The position numbers and the translations under genes were made by a program. 64,000 nt of DNA from Breoghania sp. (GTDB taxonomy: Bacteria > Pseudomonadota > Alphaproteobacteria > Rhizobiales > Stappiaceae). Below the pieces are notes generated by a model. The model searched no databases, was not told the DNA's origin, and saw nothing but the letters and a program-made list of their open reading frames with translations. Below are positions 56,301-64,000 of this stretch, piece after piece. Location of the stretch: the NCBI RefSeq assembly GCF_963674635.1, contig NZ_OY771475.1, positions 2,170,001-2,234,000 on the forward strand, given 5' to 3'. Within the stretch, counting starts at the first letter, position 1. Each line of letters opens with the position of its first letter.

Positions 56301-57621
56301 GCGGAATATCGGCGAGCCCCTGCTCGATATCGTCAAGACGCTGATCGAGCGCCCGGAACAGATGCGGATCCTGCACCTGACGCCGCATGTCGTCGAGACG
56401 CTCGACCATGTGGGCATAGCCGGATTCCAGCGTCTTCATCGCGCCATCAATGTTCTGGCTGAGAACCAGATCGCGCAGGTCGGCAATCTCGGCGCGCACG
56501 TCGGCGCTCAGATCCGGGTCCGGCGCCTCGCGCTGCATGCGTTCCACCGATGCGATCAGGCGCGAGATGTCGCCCAGATCACGGTCGCTCAGGCCGTTGC
56601 GCTCGCGCCGCTCAATGGAGCGGCGCAGATCGGAAATCTCGTCACGCAGATCGGTGAATGCGCCGTCCTGCGGCTCGCGCAGGGAATCGATGCGGTTTGC
56701 GAGATCGCGGAAGTGGCGTTCGAAGTCCACGCCGCCCGGCGCATCACGTCCGCCGGAAAAGCCATGGCCGCCCGACAGGACGGGCGGTTCGCGCCCGTCA
56801 TTGCGCTCGATTGCGGTGCTGCGCCTGTCATAGTCGCGCATGCGTTCTTCACGCTGCGGGTCGCGATCATAGCCGCGACGTCCGGCGGGCGGATTGTCCG
56901 CGTCCTGCGAACGGAAATCGGAGGCACGGCGGCGGGGCGTTTCCGCAGTCGCCTCCTGACGCGTGGGCGAAGGCGAAAGCTGCCGGAAAAGATCAGCGGG
57001 GCGCGGGTCGGCGGAGGCGCGGCGCTCGCTCAAGCGACGATCCTGCACGGGGCGCTCTTCCTTGTGTCGGGGGGCGGGGGCGGATTGCGGGCGATCGGAC
57101 AGGGAGCGCACGCGCTCGTCGAGCTTGCCCAAAGCCTCCAGAACACGCTCCACGCGCTGGGTGCGTTCCTGCGGAGAGACATCGGGGGTGCGCTTGCGCG
57201 CCTCTTCTGTCGGCTGGGGCGCGAAAGAGGAGGAATCCCGCGCATCCGCACGACGGCGGTCCGCGGGCGAGAGGGGGCGCATGGCTTGCTGGCGGGCACC
57301 CGCAGGCTCGGCCTGTGCGCCTGCTTCCGCCAGGAGGCGGTCGAGCGCGCTGGCAATCTCGGAGATGTTGTCTTTGTCTGTGGCGCGGGGCGAGACGGAA
57401 CGCGGAGACGCGGCGGTGCTGTCGCGAAGGCGTTCAGCTCTTTCGTATTCGGGACGCACCCTGTCGCGCCGGGCTTCGGGGGGCACGGCGTCGCGGGCGT
57501 GACCGGTCTCGGCGCGGATCACGGAATTCAGCCATTCGTCAACTGTCACGCCGGCGCGTTCAGCAGCCTCGACCGCTCTCTTCCGAGCATCGTTGTCCAG
57601 GTCACGAATGCTCCATGACAT
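53329..57621 (-). CDS. podJ: PodJ-like polarity protein with Sel1 repeats and PG-binding domain
   Basis: PodJ organises a cell pole in Caulobacter and Rhizobiales. The 1430-residue product has: an N-terminal region MSWSIRDLDNDARKRAVEAAERAGVTVDEWLNSVI, typical of PodJ-like proteins; a long, charged, proline/arginine-rich and coiled-coil cytoplasmic region (residues 60-960); one membrane helix (PLIFAAAAVILTIGALQVSRML, about 1020-1045); a low-complexity periplasmic linker; four or five Sel1-type TPR repeats (for example AAQWYRRAAEGGLAPAQYRLGSFYEKGRGL); and a C-terminal peptidoglycan-binding domain (NLVKQTQALLGRLGYDAGPADGVLGPRTVDAVRAF). Start at 57621 matches the family N terminus. The assignment is by domain order. 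Confidence 0.88.
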   Translation of the reverse strand: MSWSIRDLDNDARKRAVEAAERAGVTVDEWLNSVIRAETGHARDAVPPEARRDRVRPEYERAERLRDSTAASPRSVSPRATDKDNISEIASALDRLLAEAGAQAEPAGARQQAMRPLSPADRRRADARDSSSFAPQPTEEARKRTPDVSPQERTQRVERVLEALGKLDERVRSLSDRPQSAPAPRHKEERPVQDRRLSERRASADPRPADLFRQLSPSPTRQEATAETPRRRASDFRSQDADNPPAGRRGYDRDPQREERMRDYDRRSTAIERNDGREPPVLSGGHGFSGGRDAPGGVDFERHFRDLANRIDSLREPQDGAFTDLRDEISDLRRSIERRERNGLSDRDLGDISRLIASVERMQREAPDPDLSADVRAEIADLRDLVLSQNIDGAMKTLESGYAHMVERLDDMRRQVQDPHLFRALDQRLDDIEQGLADIPRASTFAAYDDRLEDLSHRLETLVSRGVLDGLEGHGNLDHLEHEMRELRAAIGDLDVRDLVRNVDGQLRDMAARIEDMMAGAPGDLHDRLLAFEDRLPEPGLFNKLNSRMERISSMLAEDKSSSGGVSQRMDDRLGEILGRLDRIERQGGNAGEFEKALGLLEGRIESITGKLDALDGIAIDTRPLNDAIARIDAAAERVGTDKLDELHAQVAAIAGSLETGGLASPSSSDIAALREDVSALRQEFTQNGSLAATIEPQIQQLARSLVIDAGGAADDSKLQRIEQQIAVIAGQLDATEDRLAGLGHIEAALERIDAAVAGGGSLAQPGEAQAAPGSRDAIDALRGDLSRLFEAAQDNRRESDDSLAKVQSVLNDIVARLAHLEQDAEREGNLGYAEVAMGGGGRRVLMSRSSLPPRNPPLHGDREKDAAEGESADGSAAPDLSRVEDLPLEPGSGKPDLAAILRAQASETSSRMGSGDRKADFIAAARRAAQMAAAEVSGGADQTDEGDGERRDRGAWLRDRLKRSRSDDTVAPVSPEEASERAPMTKAEKVKAKAAKARKAADLGQETPAKSGSRLRRPLIFAAAAVILTIGALQVSRMLSPASDAPAPQPAPIAEGTDTPSERPAVPSAGASEEKSVAAQSSANEGRVIPPAASSTPGKSVTFEPPAAAPGRFGAPDAVQPFGRFQPGTDASAGADAPQGESTPSKPMPDTAVGPLALRLAATDGDPRAQFEIALRYTEGKGVTADLAKAAQWYRRAAEGGLAPAQYRLGSFYEKGRGLSRDLDEARNWYQRAADQGNIKAMHNLAVLLADGGLGKPDFTRAARWFSMAAEHGVRDSQFNLGVLYARGLGVPKDLAASYKWFAIAARLGDSDAASKRDEIANTLPEPQLAAARKAVSSWQQKAVRPEANTVEIDDAWKAKPDNAADSSQNLVKQTQALLGRLGYDAGPADGVLGPRTVDAVRAFQFQAGLPVDGAINSQLVRTLAGRSI

Positions 57622-57961
57622 GAGCAGTCCCCGCTAGTTTTCACTTGGTCGCTTATTGGCGCGCGTCACGCGATGGCCGGCAAACGACAGTTGAACGCCC
57701 TTCAGCGCATCATCCGATGGGTCAATTTCCTCCTTTCACGGTAAACGCCGGGTTAATGCCTGCTATCTTCAAGCGATATCGCGCAAATTTCGGTTAACCA
57801 TAAGCGGCCGCGATGCCAATTCCGGAAAATCCCAGCCCGGCGCACACCATCGGCCACATTGACAGGCTGGCATTGTCCGTCTCTGGACGTTGACGCAAAC
57901 GTAAGCTATCACGGGGGAAAGGCGACAAGCACAAACACTGCGACAAGCGGAAGACACTGTG
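57622..57961. other. Divergent control region between podJ-like and merR genes
   Basis: 340 bases without a gene. It holds the first MerR-type operator (57887-57902) and must contain the promoters of both genes. Confidence 0.5.
57887..57902 (+). promoter_or_regulatory. MerR-type operator, copy 1, before the merR gene
   Basis: ACGTTGACGCAAACGT, with ACGTT and AACGT arms, about 60 bases before the regulator start. A close copy occurs in front of the beta-oxidation genes (58482). Repetition of the motif next to the regulator gene suggests auto-control. Confidence 0.65.
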
Positions 57962-58417
57962 ATGAGTGAAGCACTATCGATGGATGGCGGCGCCGTTCCG
58001 GCGGCAACCCCCAACGACACAACCGGCAAGAAGAAGACCTTCACCATCGGCGAGCTCGCGCGCGAGTTCGATATCACCCTTCGCACGCTGCGCTTCTATG
58101 AGGACAAGGGACTTATCAACCCCAAACGCGACGGCCAGAACCGGATGTATAACCGGCGCGACAGGGCCCGGTTGAAGCTCGTTCTGATGGGCAAGAAGGT
58201 CGGTTTCTCGCTGAACGAGATCTGCGACATGCTCGATCTCTACGACCTTCGCGACGGGCAGGTGGTGCAGCTTCGCGTGGCGCTCAACAAGTTCAACCAG
58301 CAGATCGACGTGCTCAAGGAGCAGAAGAGCCATATCGAGACGGCGATCGACGAATTATCAAGGACGGTGGAAGTTGTTTCCGGAATGCTGAAAGAGCGCG
58401 AAGCAGCCGAAAAGTGA
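57962..58417 (+). CDS. MerR-family transcriptional regulator of acyl-CoA degradation (LiuR-like)
   Basis: A 151-residue regulator. After a 28-residue tail comes the MerR winged helix: FTIGELAREFDITLRTLRFYEDKGLINPKRDGQNRMYNRRDRARLKLVLMGKKVGFSLNEI, followed by a long coiled-coil dimer helix (VALNKFNQQIDVLKEQKSHIETAIDELSRTVEVV). No cysteine metal site is present, so the effector is likely an organic compound such as an acyl-CoA, as for LiuR-type regulators of branched-chain and fatty acid degradation. The ATG at 57962 follows GCGGAAGA; a GTG at 57959 is directly adjacent. It precedes two operator copies and the beta-oxidation operon. Confidence 0.88.
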   Translation: MSEALSMDGGAVPAATPNDTTGKKKTFTIGELAREFDITLRTLRFYEDKGLINPKRDGQNRMYNRRDRARLKLVLMGKKVGFSLNEICDMLDLYDLRDGQVVQLRVALNKFNQQIDVLKEQKSHIETAIDELSRTVEVVSGMLKEREAAEK

Positions 58418-58481
58418 GCCCGCGCAGAGGCTTTGGGAGGGGCCTCACACAAGACGGAGAGAGGATAATGGATAGGAGTTG

Positions 58482-58508
58482 ACGTTTACGCAAACGTAAT
58501 GTTACGTC
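58482..58508 (+). promoter_or_regulatory. MerR-type operator, copy 2, before the acyl-CoA dehydrogenase operon
   Basis: ACGTTTACGCAAACGT (58482-58497) overlaps ACGTAATGTTACGT (58495-58508), so two dyads lie side by side 40-66 bases before the first enzyme gene. A TTGACG hexamer (58479-58484) overlaps the first, consistent with the MerR habit of binding within the promoter spacer. Confidence 0.7.
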
Positions 58509-58547
58509 AACGCTACGTATGGTGGCCAGCCTCGGGAGGAACGAGTT

Positions 58548-60344
58548 TTGCCTAGCTATCGCGCTCCGGTCGAAGATACCCTTTTCCTGCTGAACGACGT
58601 GTTCGGCATGGACAAATATTCCAACCTGCCCGGCTTTGCCGACGCCACGCCCGACCTTGTCGAGGCGATCCTCGTTGAGGGTGCGAAGCTCGCTGAGGAG
58701 GTGCTTCAGCCCCTCAACCAGAGCGGCGACCGCGAGGGGTGCTCGCGCACGGATGACGGCACGGTGACAACGCCGAAGGGGTTCGGCGATGCCTACACCC
58801 AGTTTTCCGAAGGCGGCTGGATCGGCCTTTCCGCTGATCCGGATTACGGCGGCCAGGGCCTGCCCAGCACGCTCACCGTCGCCATGAACGAATATCTGTG
58901 CTCGGCCAACATGGCGTTTTCCATGTATCCGGGCCTGACGCAGGGCGCGATTGCCGCGATCCAGGCCCACGGCTCGCCGGAGCAAAAGCAGACCTACCTG
59001 CCAAACATGCTGACCGGCGCATGGACCGGCACCATGAACCTGACCGAAGCCCATTGCGGCACGGATCTGGGCCTCATCCGAACCAAGGCCGTTCCGCAGG
59101 GCGATGGCTCCTACGCCATTTCCGGCAGCAAGATCTTCATCTCCGCGGGTGATCACGACCTTTCGCAGAACGTCATTCATCTTGTGCTGGCCCGCATCGA
59201 GGGCGCACCGGAAGGCACCAAGGGCATTTCGCTTTTCATCGTGCCGAAATTCGTTCTCAACGAGAATGGCGAGCCCGGCGAGCGCAACCCGGTCGTGTGC
59301 GGCGCGCTTGAGGAGAAGATGGGCATTCACGGCAATTCGACCTGCGTGATGAATTACGACGGGGCGAAGGGCTGGCTCATCGGCGAAGAGAACAAGGGCC
59401 TGCGCGCCATGTTCACGATGATGAACGAAGCGCGGCTCGGCGTGGCGGTTCAGGGGCTTTCGCAGTCGGAAGTCGCCTATCAGAATGCCGCCGCCTACAC
59501 CAAGGACCGGCTCCAGGGACGTGCGCTCACCGGCGCAAAGGCGCCAGACAAGGCCGCAGATCCGATCATCGTTCACCCGGATGTACGCCGCACGCTGATG
59601 TCGATCCGCGCGATCAACGAGGCAGGCCGTGCGCTGGTCCTTTGGACAGCCCTTCAGGGCGACGTCTCGCACCGATCCGACGACGAGAAGGCCCGCCAGG
59701 CCGGTGATGACATGATGGGTCTCATGACCCCCGTTCTGAAAGGCGTGCTCACCGATCGCGGCTTCGACAATGCGGTCATGGCCCAGCAGATGTTCGGCGG
59801 TCACGGCTATATCGCGGAATGGGGCATGGAGCAGTTCGTGCGCGATGCGCGCATCTCCATGATCTATGAGGGCGCCAATGGCATTCAGGCGCTGGATCTT
59901 GTTGGACGCAAGCTGCCCGCCAATGGTGGCCGCGCGATCATGGGCTTTTTCAACGAGGTCGGCACGTTCCTGCAGGAAGCAGGCGCGGAAGAAACGATCG
60001 CCCCGCTTGCCGCAAGCCTGAAGGCAGGCGTTGACGATCTGCAGAAGGCCACCATGTGGTTCATGCAGAACGCCATGGCAAAGCCCGACAATGCCGGGGC
60101 CGGTTCGGTCGACTACATGCACCTCTTCGGTCTCGTCGCCATGGGCTTCATGTGGGTGAAGATGGCGCGGGTCGCCGCCGCCAAGCTGGCAGAAGGCGGT
60201 GACAGCAAGGAGGAATTCTATCGCACCAAGCTGGTGCTGGCCCGTTTCTACATGGAGCGGCTGATGCCGGAGACCGCCATGCGGCTCGCACGCATCTCCG
60301 CCGGTTGCGACACGGTGATGGAACTGCCTGCGGAAGCTTTCTGA
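58548..60344 (+). CDS. Acyl-CoA dehydrogenase, large form with C-terminal extension
   Basis: FAD enzyme that introduces the alpha,beta double bond into acyl-CoA in beta-oxidation. The 598-residue protein has LTEAHCGTDLGLIRTKA (FAD-binding region), an insertion-rich middle, and MIYEGANGIQALDLVGRK, where the Glu of YEG is the expected catalytic base. The C-terminal roughly 130 residues form the extra domain (acyl-CoA_dh C-terminal type) found in this subgroup, whose relatives act on medium- and long-chain acyl-CoA and 3-(methylthio)propanoyl-CoA. The start is TTG at 58548 with GGGAGGAACGAG upstream and MPSYRAPVEDTLFLL matching the family N terminus. It is the first gene of the MerR-controlled operon. 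Confidence 0.9.
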   Translation: MPSYRAPVEDTLFLLNDVFGMDKYSNLPGFADATPDLVEAILVEGAKLAEEVLQPLNQSGDREGCSRTDDGTVTTPKGFGDAYTQFSEGGWIGLSADPDYGGQGLPSTLTVAMNEYLCSANMAFSMYPGLTQGAIAAIQAHGSPEQKQTYLPNMLTGAWTGTMNLTEAHCGTDLGLIRTKAVPQGDGSYAISGSKIFISAGDHDLSQNVIHLVLARIEGAPEGTKGISLFIVPKFVLNENGEPGERNPVVCGALEEKMGIHGNSTCVMNYDGAKGWLIGEENKGLRAMFTMMNEARLGVAVQGLSQSEVAYQNAAAYTKDRLQGRALTGAKAPDKAADPIIVHPDVRRTLMSIRAINEAGRALVLWTALQGDVSHRSDDEKARQAGDDMMGLMTPVLKGVLTDRGFDNAVMAQQMFGGHGYIAEWGMEQFVRDARISMIYEGANGIQALDLVGRKLPANGGRAIMGFFNEVGTFLQEAGAEETIAPLAASLKAGVDDLQKATMWFMQNAMAKPDNAGAGSVDYMHLFGLVAMGFMWVKMARVAAAKLAEGGDSKEEFYRTKLVLARFYMERLMPETAMRLARISAGCDTVMELPAEAF

Positions 60345-60425
60345 TCTGCATGACGCAGACGGGCCGGTTGGGAGGCCGGCCCGGAGAGCTTCTGCCTACA
60401 AGAATGATTGGGAGGAAATGGACGA

Positions 60426-61583
60426 ATGACAGCCATACAGGTGCCGCGTCCGGAGTGGATGGACGAGGATCTCGTCCTTCTGGACAGCGCCGCGCGCCGG
60501 TTCTTTGATCAGGAAATCGCGCCCGACTACGAGGATTTCGTGGAAGCGGGCTGCGTGACCCGCGAGGCCTGGGAAAAGACCGGGGCCGCAGGCCTGCTGT
60601 GCGCGGAAATCGACGAGGCCTATGGCGGGGCCGGAGGCACCTTCGCCCATGATGCGGTCGTGGCCCAGATCCTGGGCGAAAAGGGGCTCGATCATTTCGG
60701 CGTGGCGCTGCATTCCACCATCGTCGCCCCCTACATCGCGCATTACGGCTCCGAAGATCAGAAGCACCGCTGGTTGCCGAAGCTCGTTTCCGGCGAATAT
60801 ATCGGCGCCATCGCGATGACCGAGCCTGCGGCGGGTTCCGATCTTCAGGGTGTGCGCACCACGGCGGTCAAGGACGGCAACCACTATGTGCTGAACGGTC
60901 AGAAGACCTTCATCACCAACGGTCAGCTCGCCAACCTGATCATCGTCGTCGCCAAGACCGACCCATCGATGGGCGCCAAGGGCACCTCTCTTTTCGTGGT
61001 GGAGACGGACGAGGCGGACGGCTTCCGGCGTGGGCGCAACCTCGACAAGATTGGCCTCAAGGGCAACGACACATCCGAATTGTTCTTCGACGACGTGCGT
61101 GTTCCCGCCGATGCGCTTCTGGGCCCCGAAGAAGGCCGCGGCTTCTATCAGCTCATGGAGCAGCTCCCCCAGGAGCGCCTTCTGGTGGCCATTCAGGCCA
61201 TGTCGATGATCGAGCGCGCGCTCGCCGTAACGCTTGACTATGTCAAGGAGCGCAAGGCCTTCGGCAAGCGCATTCTCGATTTCCAGAACACACAGTTCAA
61301 GCTCGCCGAACTCAAGAGCGAAGCGACCATCGGACGGGTCTTTGTCGATCATTGCATCGCCCGGCACCTCAAGGGCGAACTCGATCCGACTACGGCCTCG
61401 ATGGCCAAGTACTGGACGACCGATCTGCAATGCAAGGTCGTTGACGAATGCCTCCAGCTACATGGCGGCTATGGCTACATGAACGAATACCCGATTGCCC
61501 GCATGTATCAGGATGCCCGAATTCAGCGCATCTACGCGGGCACAAATGAAATCATGAAAGTTCTGATCGCCCGCAGCCTCTAG
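60426..61583 (+). CDS. Acyl-CoA dehydrogenase, long-chain/isovaleryl-type active site
   Basis: A 385-residue standard-size acyl-CoA dehydrogenase. It has IAMTEPAAGSDLQGVRTTAV (FAD loop), GQKTFITNGQLANL and QRIYAGTNEIMKVLIARSL. At the position where MCAD-type enzymes have the catalytic Glu (YEGT) this protein has Ala (YAGT), while a Glu is present in QLPQERLLVAIQAM, the alternative site used by isovaleryl- and long-chain acyl-CoA dehydrogenases. Therefore it probably uses a longer or branched substrate than the first enzyme. ATG at 60426 with GGGAGG upstream is preferred over the TTG at 60408. It lies 81 bases after the first dehydrogenase. Confidence 0.93.
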   Translation: MTAIQVPRPEWMDEDLVLLDSAARRFFDQEIAPDYEDFVEAGCVTREAWEKTGAAGLLCAEIDEAYGGAGGTFAHDAVVAQILGEKGLDHFGVALHSTIVAPYIAHYGSEDQKHRWLPKLVSGEYIGAIAMTEPAAGSDLQGVRTTAVKDGNHYVLNGQKTFITNGQLANLIIVVAKTDPSMGAKGTSLFVVETDEADGFRRGRNLDKIGLKGNDTSELFFDDVRVPADALLGPEEGRGFYQLMEQLPQERLLVAIQAMSMIERALAVTLDYVKERKAFGKRILDFQNTQFKLAELKSEATIGRVFVDHCIARHLKGELDPTTASMAKYWTTDLQCKVVDECLQLHGGYGYMNEYPIARMYQDARIQRIYAGTNEIMKVLIARSL

Positions 61584-61613
61584 CTTGCGGCAAACCATTG
61601 ACGGGAGTGATCC

Positions 61614-62822
61614 ATGCCCGAAGCCTATATTTACGATCATGTGCGCACGCCGCGCGGTCGCGGCAAACAGGACGGCGCCTTGCACGAGGTTCCCGCCGTG
61701 CGTCTCGCCTCGGTGGCTCTGGAAGCCATCGAGGACCGCAACGAACTCGACACCAGCCTGATCGATGACGTCATTCTGGGCTGCGTCGATCCGGTGGGCG
61801 AAGCGGGCGGAGACATTGCCCGCGCCGCCGTTTTCGCGGCCGGTTATGCCGACAGCGTGCCCGGCATGCAGATCAACCGCTTTTGCGCTTCCGGTCTCGA
61901 CGCGGTGAACATGGGGGCCGGTCAGATCATGTCCGGCCAGCACGATCTCGTCGTTTCCGGCGGTGTGGAGAGCATGAGCCGCATCGGCATTGGCGCATCG
62001 GGCGGGGCATGGGCGGTCGATCCGCAGGTGGCCCTGCCCTCCTATTTCATGCCGCAGGGCGTTTCCGCGGATCTCATCGCCACGAAATACGGCTTCTCGC
62101 GCGATGACGTGGACGGCTATGCCGTGGAGAGCCAGAAACGCTCGGCGAACTCCTGGGAAAAGGGCTACTTTTCCAAGTCCGTCGTCCCGGTGAAGGACAT
62201 CAACGGGATCACAATCCTCGATCGCGACGAGCATATGCGTCCGGGAACGGACATGCAGTCGCTCGCCTCGCTCAACGCGTCCTTTGAACTCATGGGCTCC
62301 ATGGGTGGCTTCGATGCGGTGGCCGTGCAGGCGCACCCGGAAGTGGAGGCGGTCAACCACGTCCATCATGCGGGCAATTCGTCCGGCATCGTGGATGGCG
62401 CGGCGGCCGTTCTCATCGGCAGCCGCCGGGGCGGCAAGGCGGCGGGCCTCAAGCCCCGCGCACGTATCAAGGCCTTCGCCAATATCGGGTCCGATCCGGC
62501 CCTGATGCTGACCGGCCCGGTGGACGTTACCGAAAAGCTCCTCAAGCGGGCCAAGATGACGACCTCCGACATCGACCTCTTCGAGATCAACGAGGCGTTT
62601 GCCTCCGTGGTGCTGCGCTATCGTCAGGCGCTCGACCTCGATGCCGATATCGTCAACGTGAATGGCGGCGCGATCGCGCTTGGCCATCCGCTGGGCGCAA
62701 CCGGCGCAATGATCCTGGGCACGGTGCTGGATGAGCTGGAGCGGCGCGATCTCAACACCGCGCTCGTGACACTCTGCATCGGCGCGGGTATGGGCACCGC
62801 CACGATCATCGAGCGGGTTTAG
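61614..62822 (+). CDS. Acetyl-CoA C-acyltransferase (thiolase)
   Basis: Thiolase cleaves 3-ketoacyl-CoA to acetyl-CoA and a shortened acyl-CoA. The 402-residue protein has the nucleophilic Cys91 in [22 protein letters not shown], the His region [20 protein letters not shown] and the second catalytic Cys in [12 protein letters not shown], so the active site is complete. The start [21 protein letters not shown] fits the FadI/PhaA-like branch. It follows the second dehydrogenase by 30 bases. Confidence 0.96.
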   Translation: MPEAYIYDHVRTPRGRGKQDGALHEVPAVRLASVALEAIEDRNELDTSLIDDVILGCVDPVGEAGGDIARAAVFAAGYADSVPGMQINRFCASGLDAVNMGAGQIMSGQHDLVVSGGVESMSRIGIGASGGAWAVDPQVALPSYFMPQGVSADLIATKYGFSRDDVDGYAVESQKRSANSWEKGYFSKSVVPVKDINGITILDRDEHMRPGTDMQSLASLNASFELMGSMGGFDAVAVQAHPEVEAVNHVHHAGNSSGIVDGAAAVLIGSRRGGKAAGLKPRARIKAFANIGSDPALMLTGPVDVTEKLLKRAKMTTSDIDLFEINEAFASVVLRYRQALDLDADIVNVNGGAIALGHPLGATGAMILGTVLDELERRDLNTALVTLCIGAGMGTATIIERV

Positions 62823-62824
62823 CC

Positions 62825-63208
62825 ATGACCGTCAATATCGAAGAGGAATTCTCGCGCATCACCGAGCACTGGTCACCGCGTGTGATCGCCGATGCCAACG
62901 GCCAGTCGGTAAAGCTCGCCAAGGTGAAAGGAGAATTCGTCTGGCACGACCATGCCGATGAGGACGAATTGTTCTTCATCATCAAAGGCAGCCTGACGAT
63001 CCGATATCGCGACCGCGCCGATGCGGTGCTGAGCGTCGGCGACATGCATGTCGTGCCGCGCGGGATCGAGCACAACCCGATCGCCGAAGAGGAATGCTGG
63101 CTGATGCTGTTCGAGCCAGCCGACACCAGACATACCGGCGATGTGGATGCCGATCTCACCCGTTCCGGTGCCGAACAGCGCGCCCACCTGCAACCGGTCG
63201 TAACGTGA
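62825..63208 (+). CDS. Small cupin-fold protein
   Basis: A 127-residue single cupin. The metal-binding motif 1 is GEFVWHDHADEDELFFIIKG (two His and a Glu) and motif 2 is VVPRGIEHNPIAEEE with the fourth His, so a metal centre is intact. The C terminus is DLTRSGAEQRAHL. The gene starts 2 bases after the thiolase stop and precedes fadJ by 20 bases, so it is a member of the beta-oxidation operon. Its role is unknown; isomerase, dioxygenase or sensor functions are all possible. Confidence 0.85.
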   Translation: MTVNIEEEFSRITEHWSPRVIADANGQSVKLAKVKGEFVWHDHADEDELFFIIKGSLTIRYRDRADAVLSVGDMHVVPRGIEHNPIAEEECWLMLFEPADTRHTGDVDADLTRSGAEQRAHLQPVVT

Positions 63209-63228
63209 AGCCGGGAGGAGACAGATTG

Positions 63229-64000
63229 ATGGCTTACAAGAACTTCACCATCGAAACCGATGCCGACGGCATCGCCCTCGTCACCTGGGACATGCCGGGC
63301 AAGTCCATGAATGTCTTCGACATGGAGGTGATGGACGAGCTTGAGGCGGTTTTGAACCAGACGGTCGCCGATGATGCGATCAAGGGCGTCGTCGTCACCT
63401 CCGGCAAGGAGGGGAGCTTTTCCGGCGGTGCGGATCTGACCATGCTGGAAGGCCTGTTGCGCCAGTTCCATGCCGAGAGCAGCCGGGATCCGGAAGCCGC
63501 GGCCAAGGAACTGCTGGCGCAGTCGCGCCGCATGTCCCTGCTCTACCGGGCGCTTGAGACCTGCGGCAAGCCCTGGGTTGCGGCGATCAACGGCGTCTGC
63601 ATGGGCGGTGCGACGGAACTGGCGCTTGCCTGTCATGCCCGCGTCGTCTCCGACGCCGATGCGGTGAAAATCGCGTTGCCGGAGGTCAAGGTCGGCCTTT
63701 TCCCCGGTGCCGGCGGCACACAGCGCGTGATGCGGATGACGGATGCGCAGGCGGGCCTGCAATTCCTGCTTCAGGGCCGAACCCTCGATGGCACCAAGGC
63801 GAAGGCCATGGGTCTCGTTGACGAGATCGCGCCGAAGAAGAAACTCATCGAGGCCGCCAAGAAGCTCCTGAAGGCGGGCGTCGATCCGAAAAAGCCGTGG
63901 GACAAGAAGGGCTTCAAGTCTCCGTCCGGGAAAGTGTATTCCCCGCAAGGCTTCCAGTTCTGGCCCGCGGCCAACGCCATCTATCGCCGCGAAACCTTCG
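63229..64000 (+). CDS. FadJ-type 3-hydroxyacyl-CoA dehydrogenase/enoyl-CoA hydratase (partial, runs off window)
   Basis: The visible 257 residues begin MAYKNFTIETDADGIALVTWDMPGKSMNVFD, followed by the enoyl-CoA hydratase core: SGKEGSFSGGADLTMLEG (oxyanion loop), AINGVCMGGATELALACH and EVKVGLFPGAGGTQRVMRM with the catalytic Glu. The linker WDKKGFKSPSGKVYSPQGF is typical of the multifunctional FadJ/FadB alpha subunit, so a 3-hydroxyacyl-CoA dehydrogenase domain should follow beyond position 64000. GGGAGGAG lies upstream of the ATG. It completes the hydration and oxidation steps between the dehydrogenases and the thiolase of the same operon. Confidence 0.92.
   Translation, partial: MAYKNFTIETDADGIALVTWDMPGKSMNVFDMEVMDELEAVLNQTVADDAIKGVVVTSGKEGSFSGGADLTMLEGLLRQFHAESSRDPEAAAKELLAQSRRMSLLYRALETCGKPWVAAINGVCMGGATELALACHARVVSDADAVKIALPEVKVGLFPGAGGTQRVMRMTDAQAGLQFLLQGRTLDGTKAKAMGLVDEIAPKKKLIEAAKKLLKAGVDPKKPWDKKGFKSPSGKVYSPQGFQFWPAANAIYRRETF

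Noticed and set aside
55678..57618. 646-codon plus-strand frame antisense to the PodJ-like gene
   Set aside because: Antisense shadow of a GC-rich coiled-coil gene with no start signal or known domain.

Overview
The window is GC-rich chromosomal DNA from an alphaproteobacterium. The most likely order is Hyphomicrobiales (Rhizobiales): FixL/FixJ with a FixK-type regulator next to a complete ccoNOQP-GHIS cluster, an ALAS-type hemA, a PodJ-like polarity protein and the infA-maf-yacG group all fit. A free-living, facultatively microaerobic, Stappiaceae-like bacterium is plausible, but the genus cannot be fixed from sequence alone.

Layout. (1) 295-2303: infA, maf, yacG and a tRNA-Phe with its own strong promoter. 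(2) 2304-13501: a probable genomic island at the 3' end of tRNA-Phe. It holds a frameshifted, truncated P4-type integrase start, CRISPR array 1, a full type I-E cas operon (cas3-cse1-cse2-cas7-cas5-cas6e-cas1-cas2, minus strand), CRISPR array 2, and a diverged copy of the tRNA 3'-end/downstream sequence at 13466-13501. (3) 13905-21053: transporters (MATE, ThrE-like, TauE/SafE-like), KDPG aldolase and two response-regulator proteins. (4) 21234-36347: a low-oxygen respiration block with hemA, ccoS-I-H-G and ccoP-Q-O-N, hemN, a FixK-like regulator, fixJ and fixL, with FNR/FixK boxes in front of ccoN and hemN. (5) 37011-43901: a CrbS/CrbR-like two-component system facing a DUF4212 plus sodium:solute symporter pair, probably for acetate or related acids. 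(6) 44024-53136: esterase, thioesterase, HCCA-isomerase-like protein, NTF2-like protein, the ligase-associated helicase and PdeM phosphoesterase, and a TIGR02186/TauE pair. (7) 53329-57621: a 1430-residue PodJ-like protein. (8) 57962-64000: a MerR-family regulator and the beta-oxidation operon it probably controls (two acyl-CoA dehydrogenases, thiolase, cupin, fadJ-type multifunctional enzyme cut off by the window end).

How parts work together. FixL senses O2 through heme and phosphorylates FixJ, which in rhizobia activates fixK. FixK/FNR-type proteins bind TTGAC-N4-RTCAA boxes, seen here before ccoN and hemN, so cbb3 oxidase production and oxygen-independent heme synthesis would rise together in low oxygen. 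The CRISPR-Cas region looks functionally complete: all catalytic motifs that can be checked are present, both arrays have conserved leaders, and repeat decay is confined to the leader-distal ends. No clearly new system was found. The most notable observation is that the whole defence locus sits between a tRNA-Phe gene and a duplicated tRNA-end sequence, with a dead integrase fragment touching array 1.
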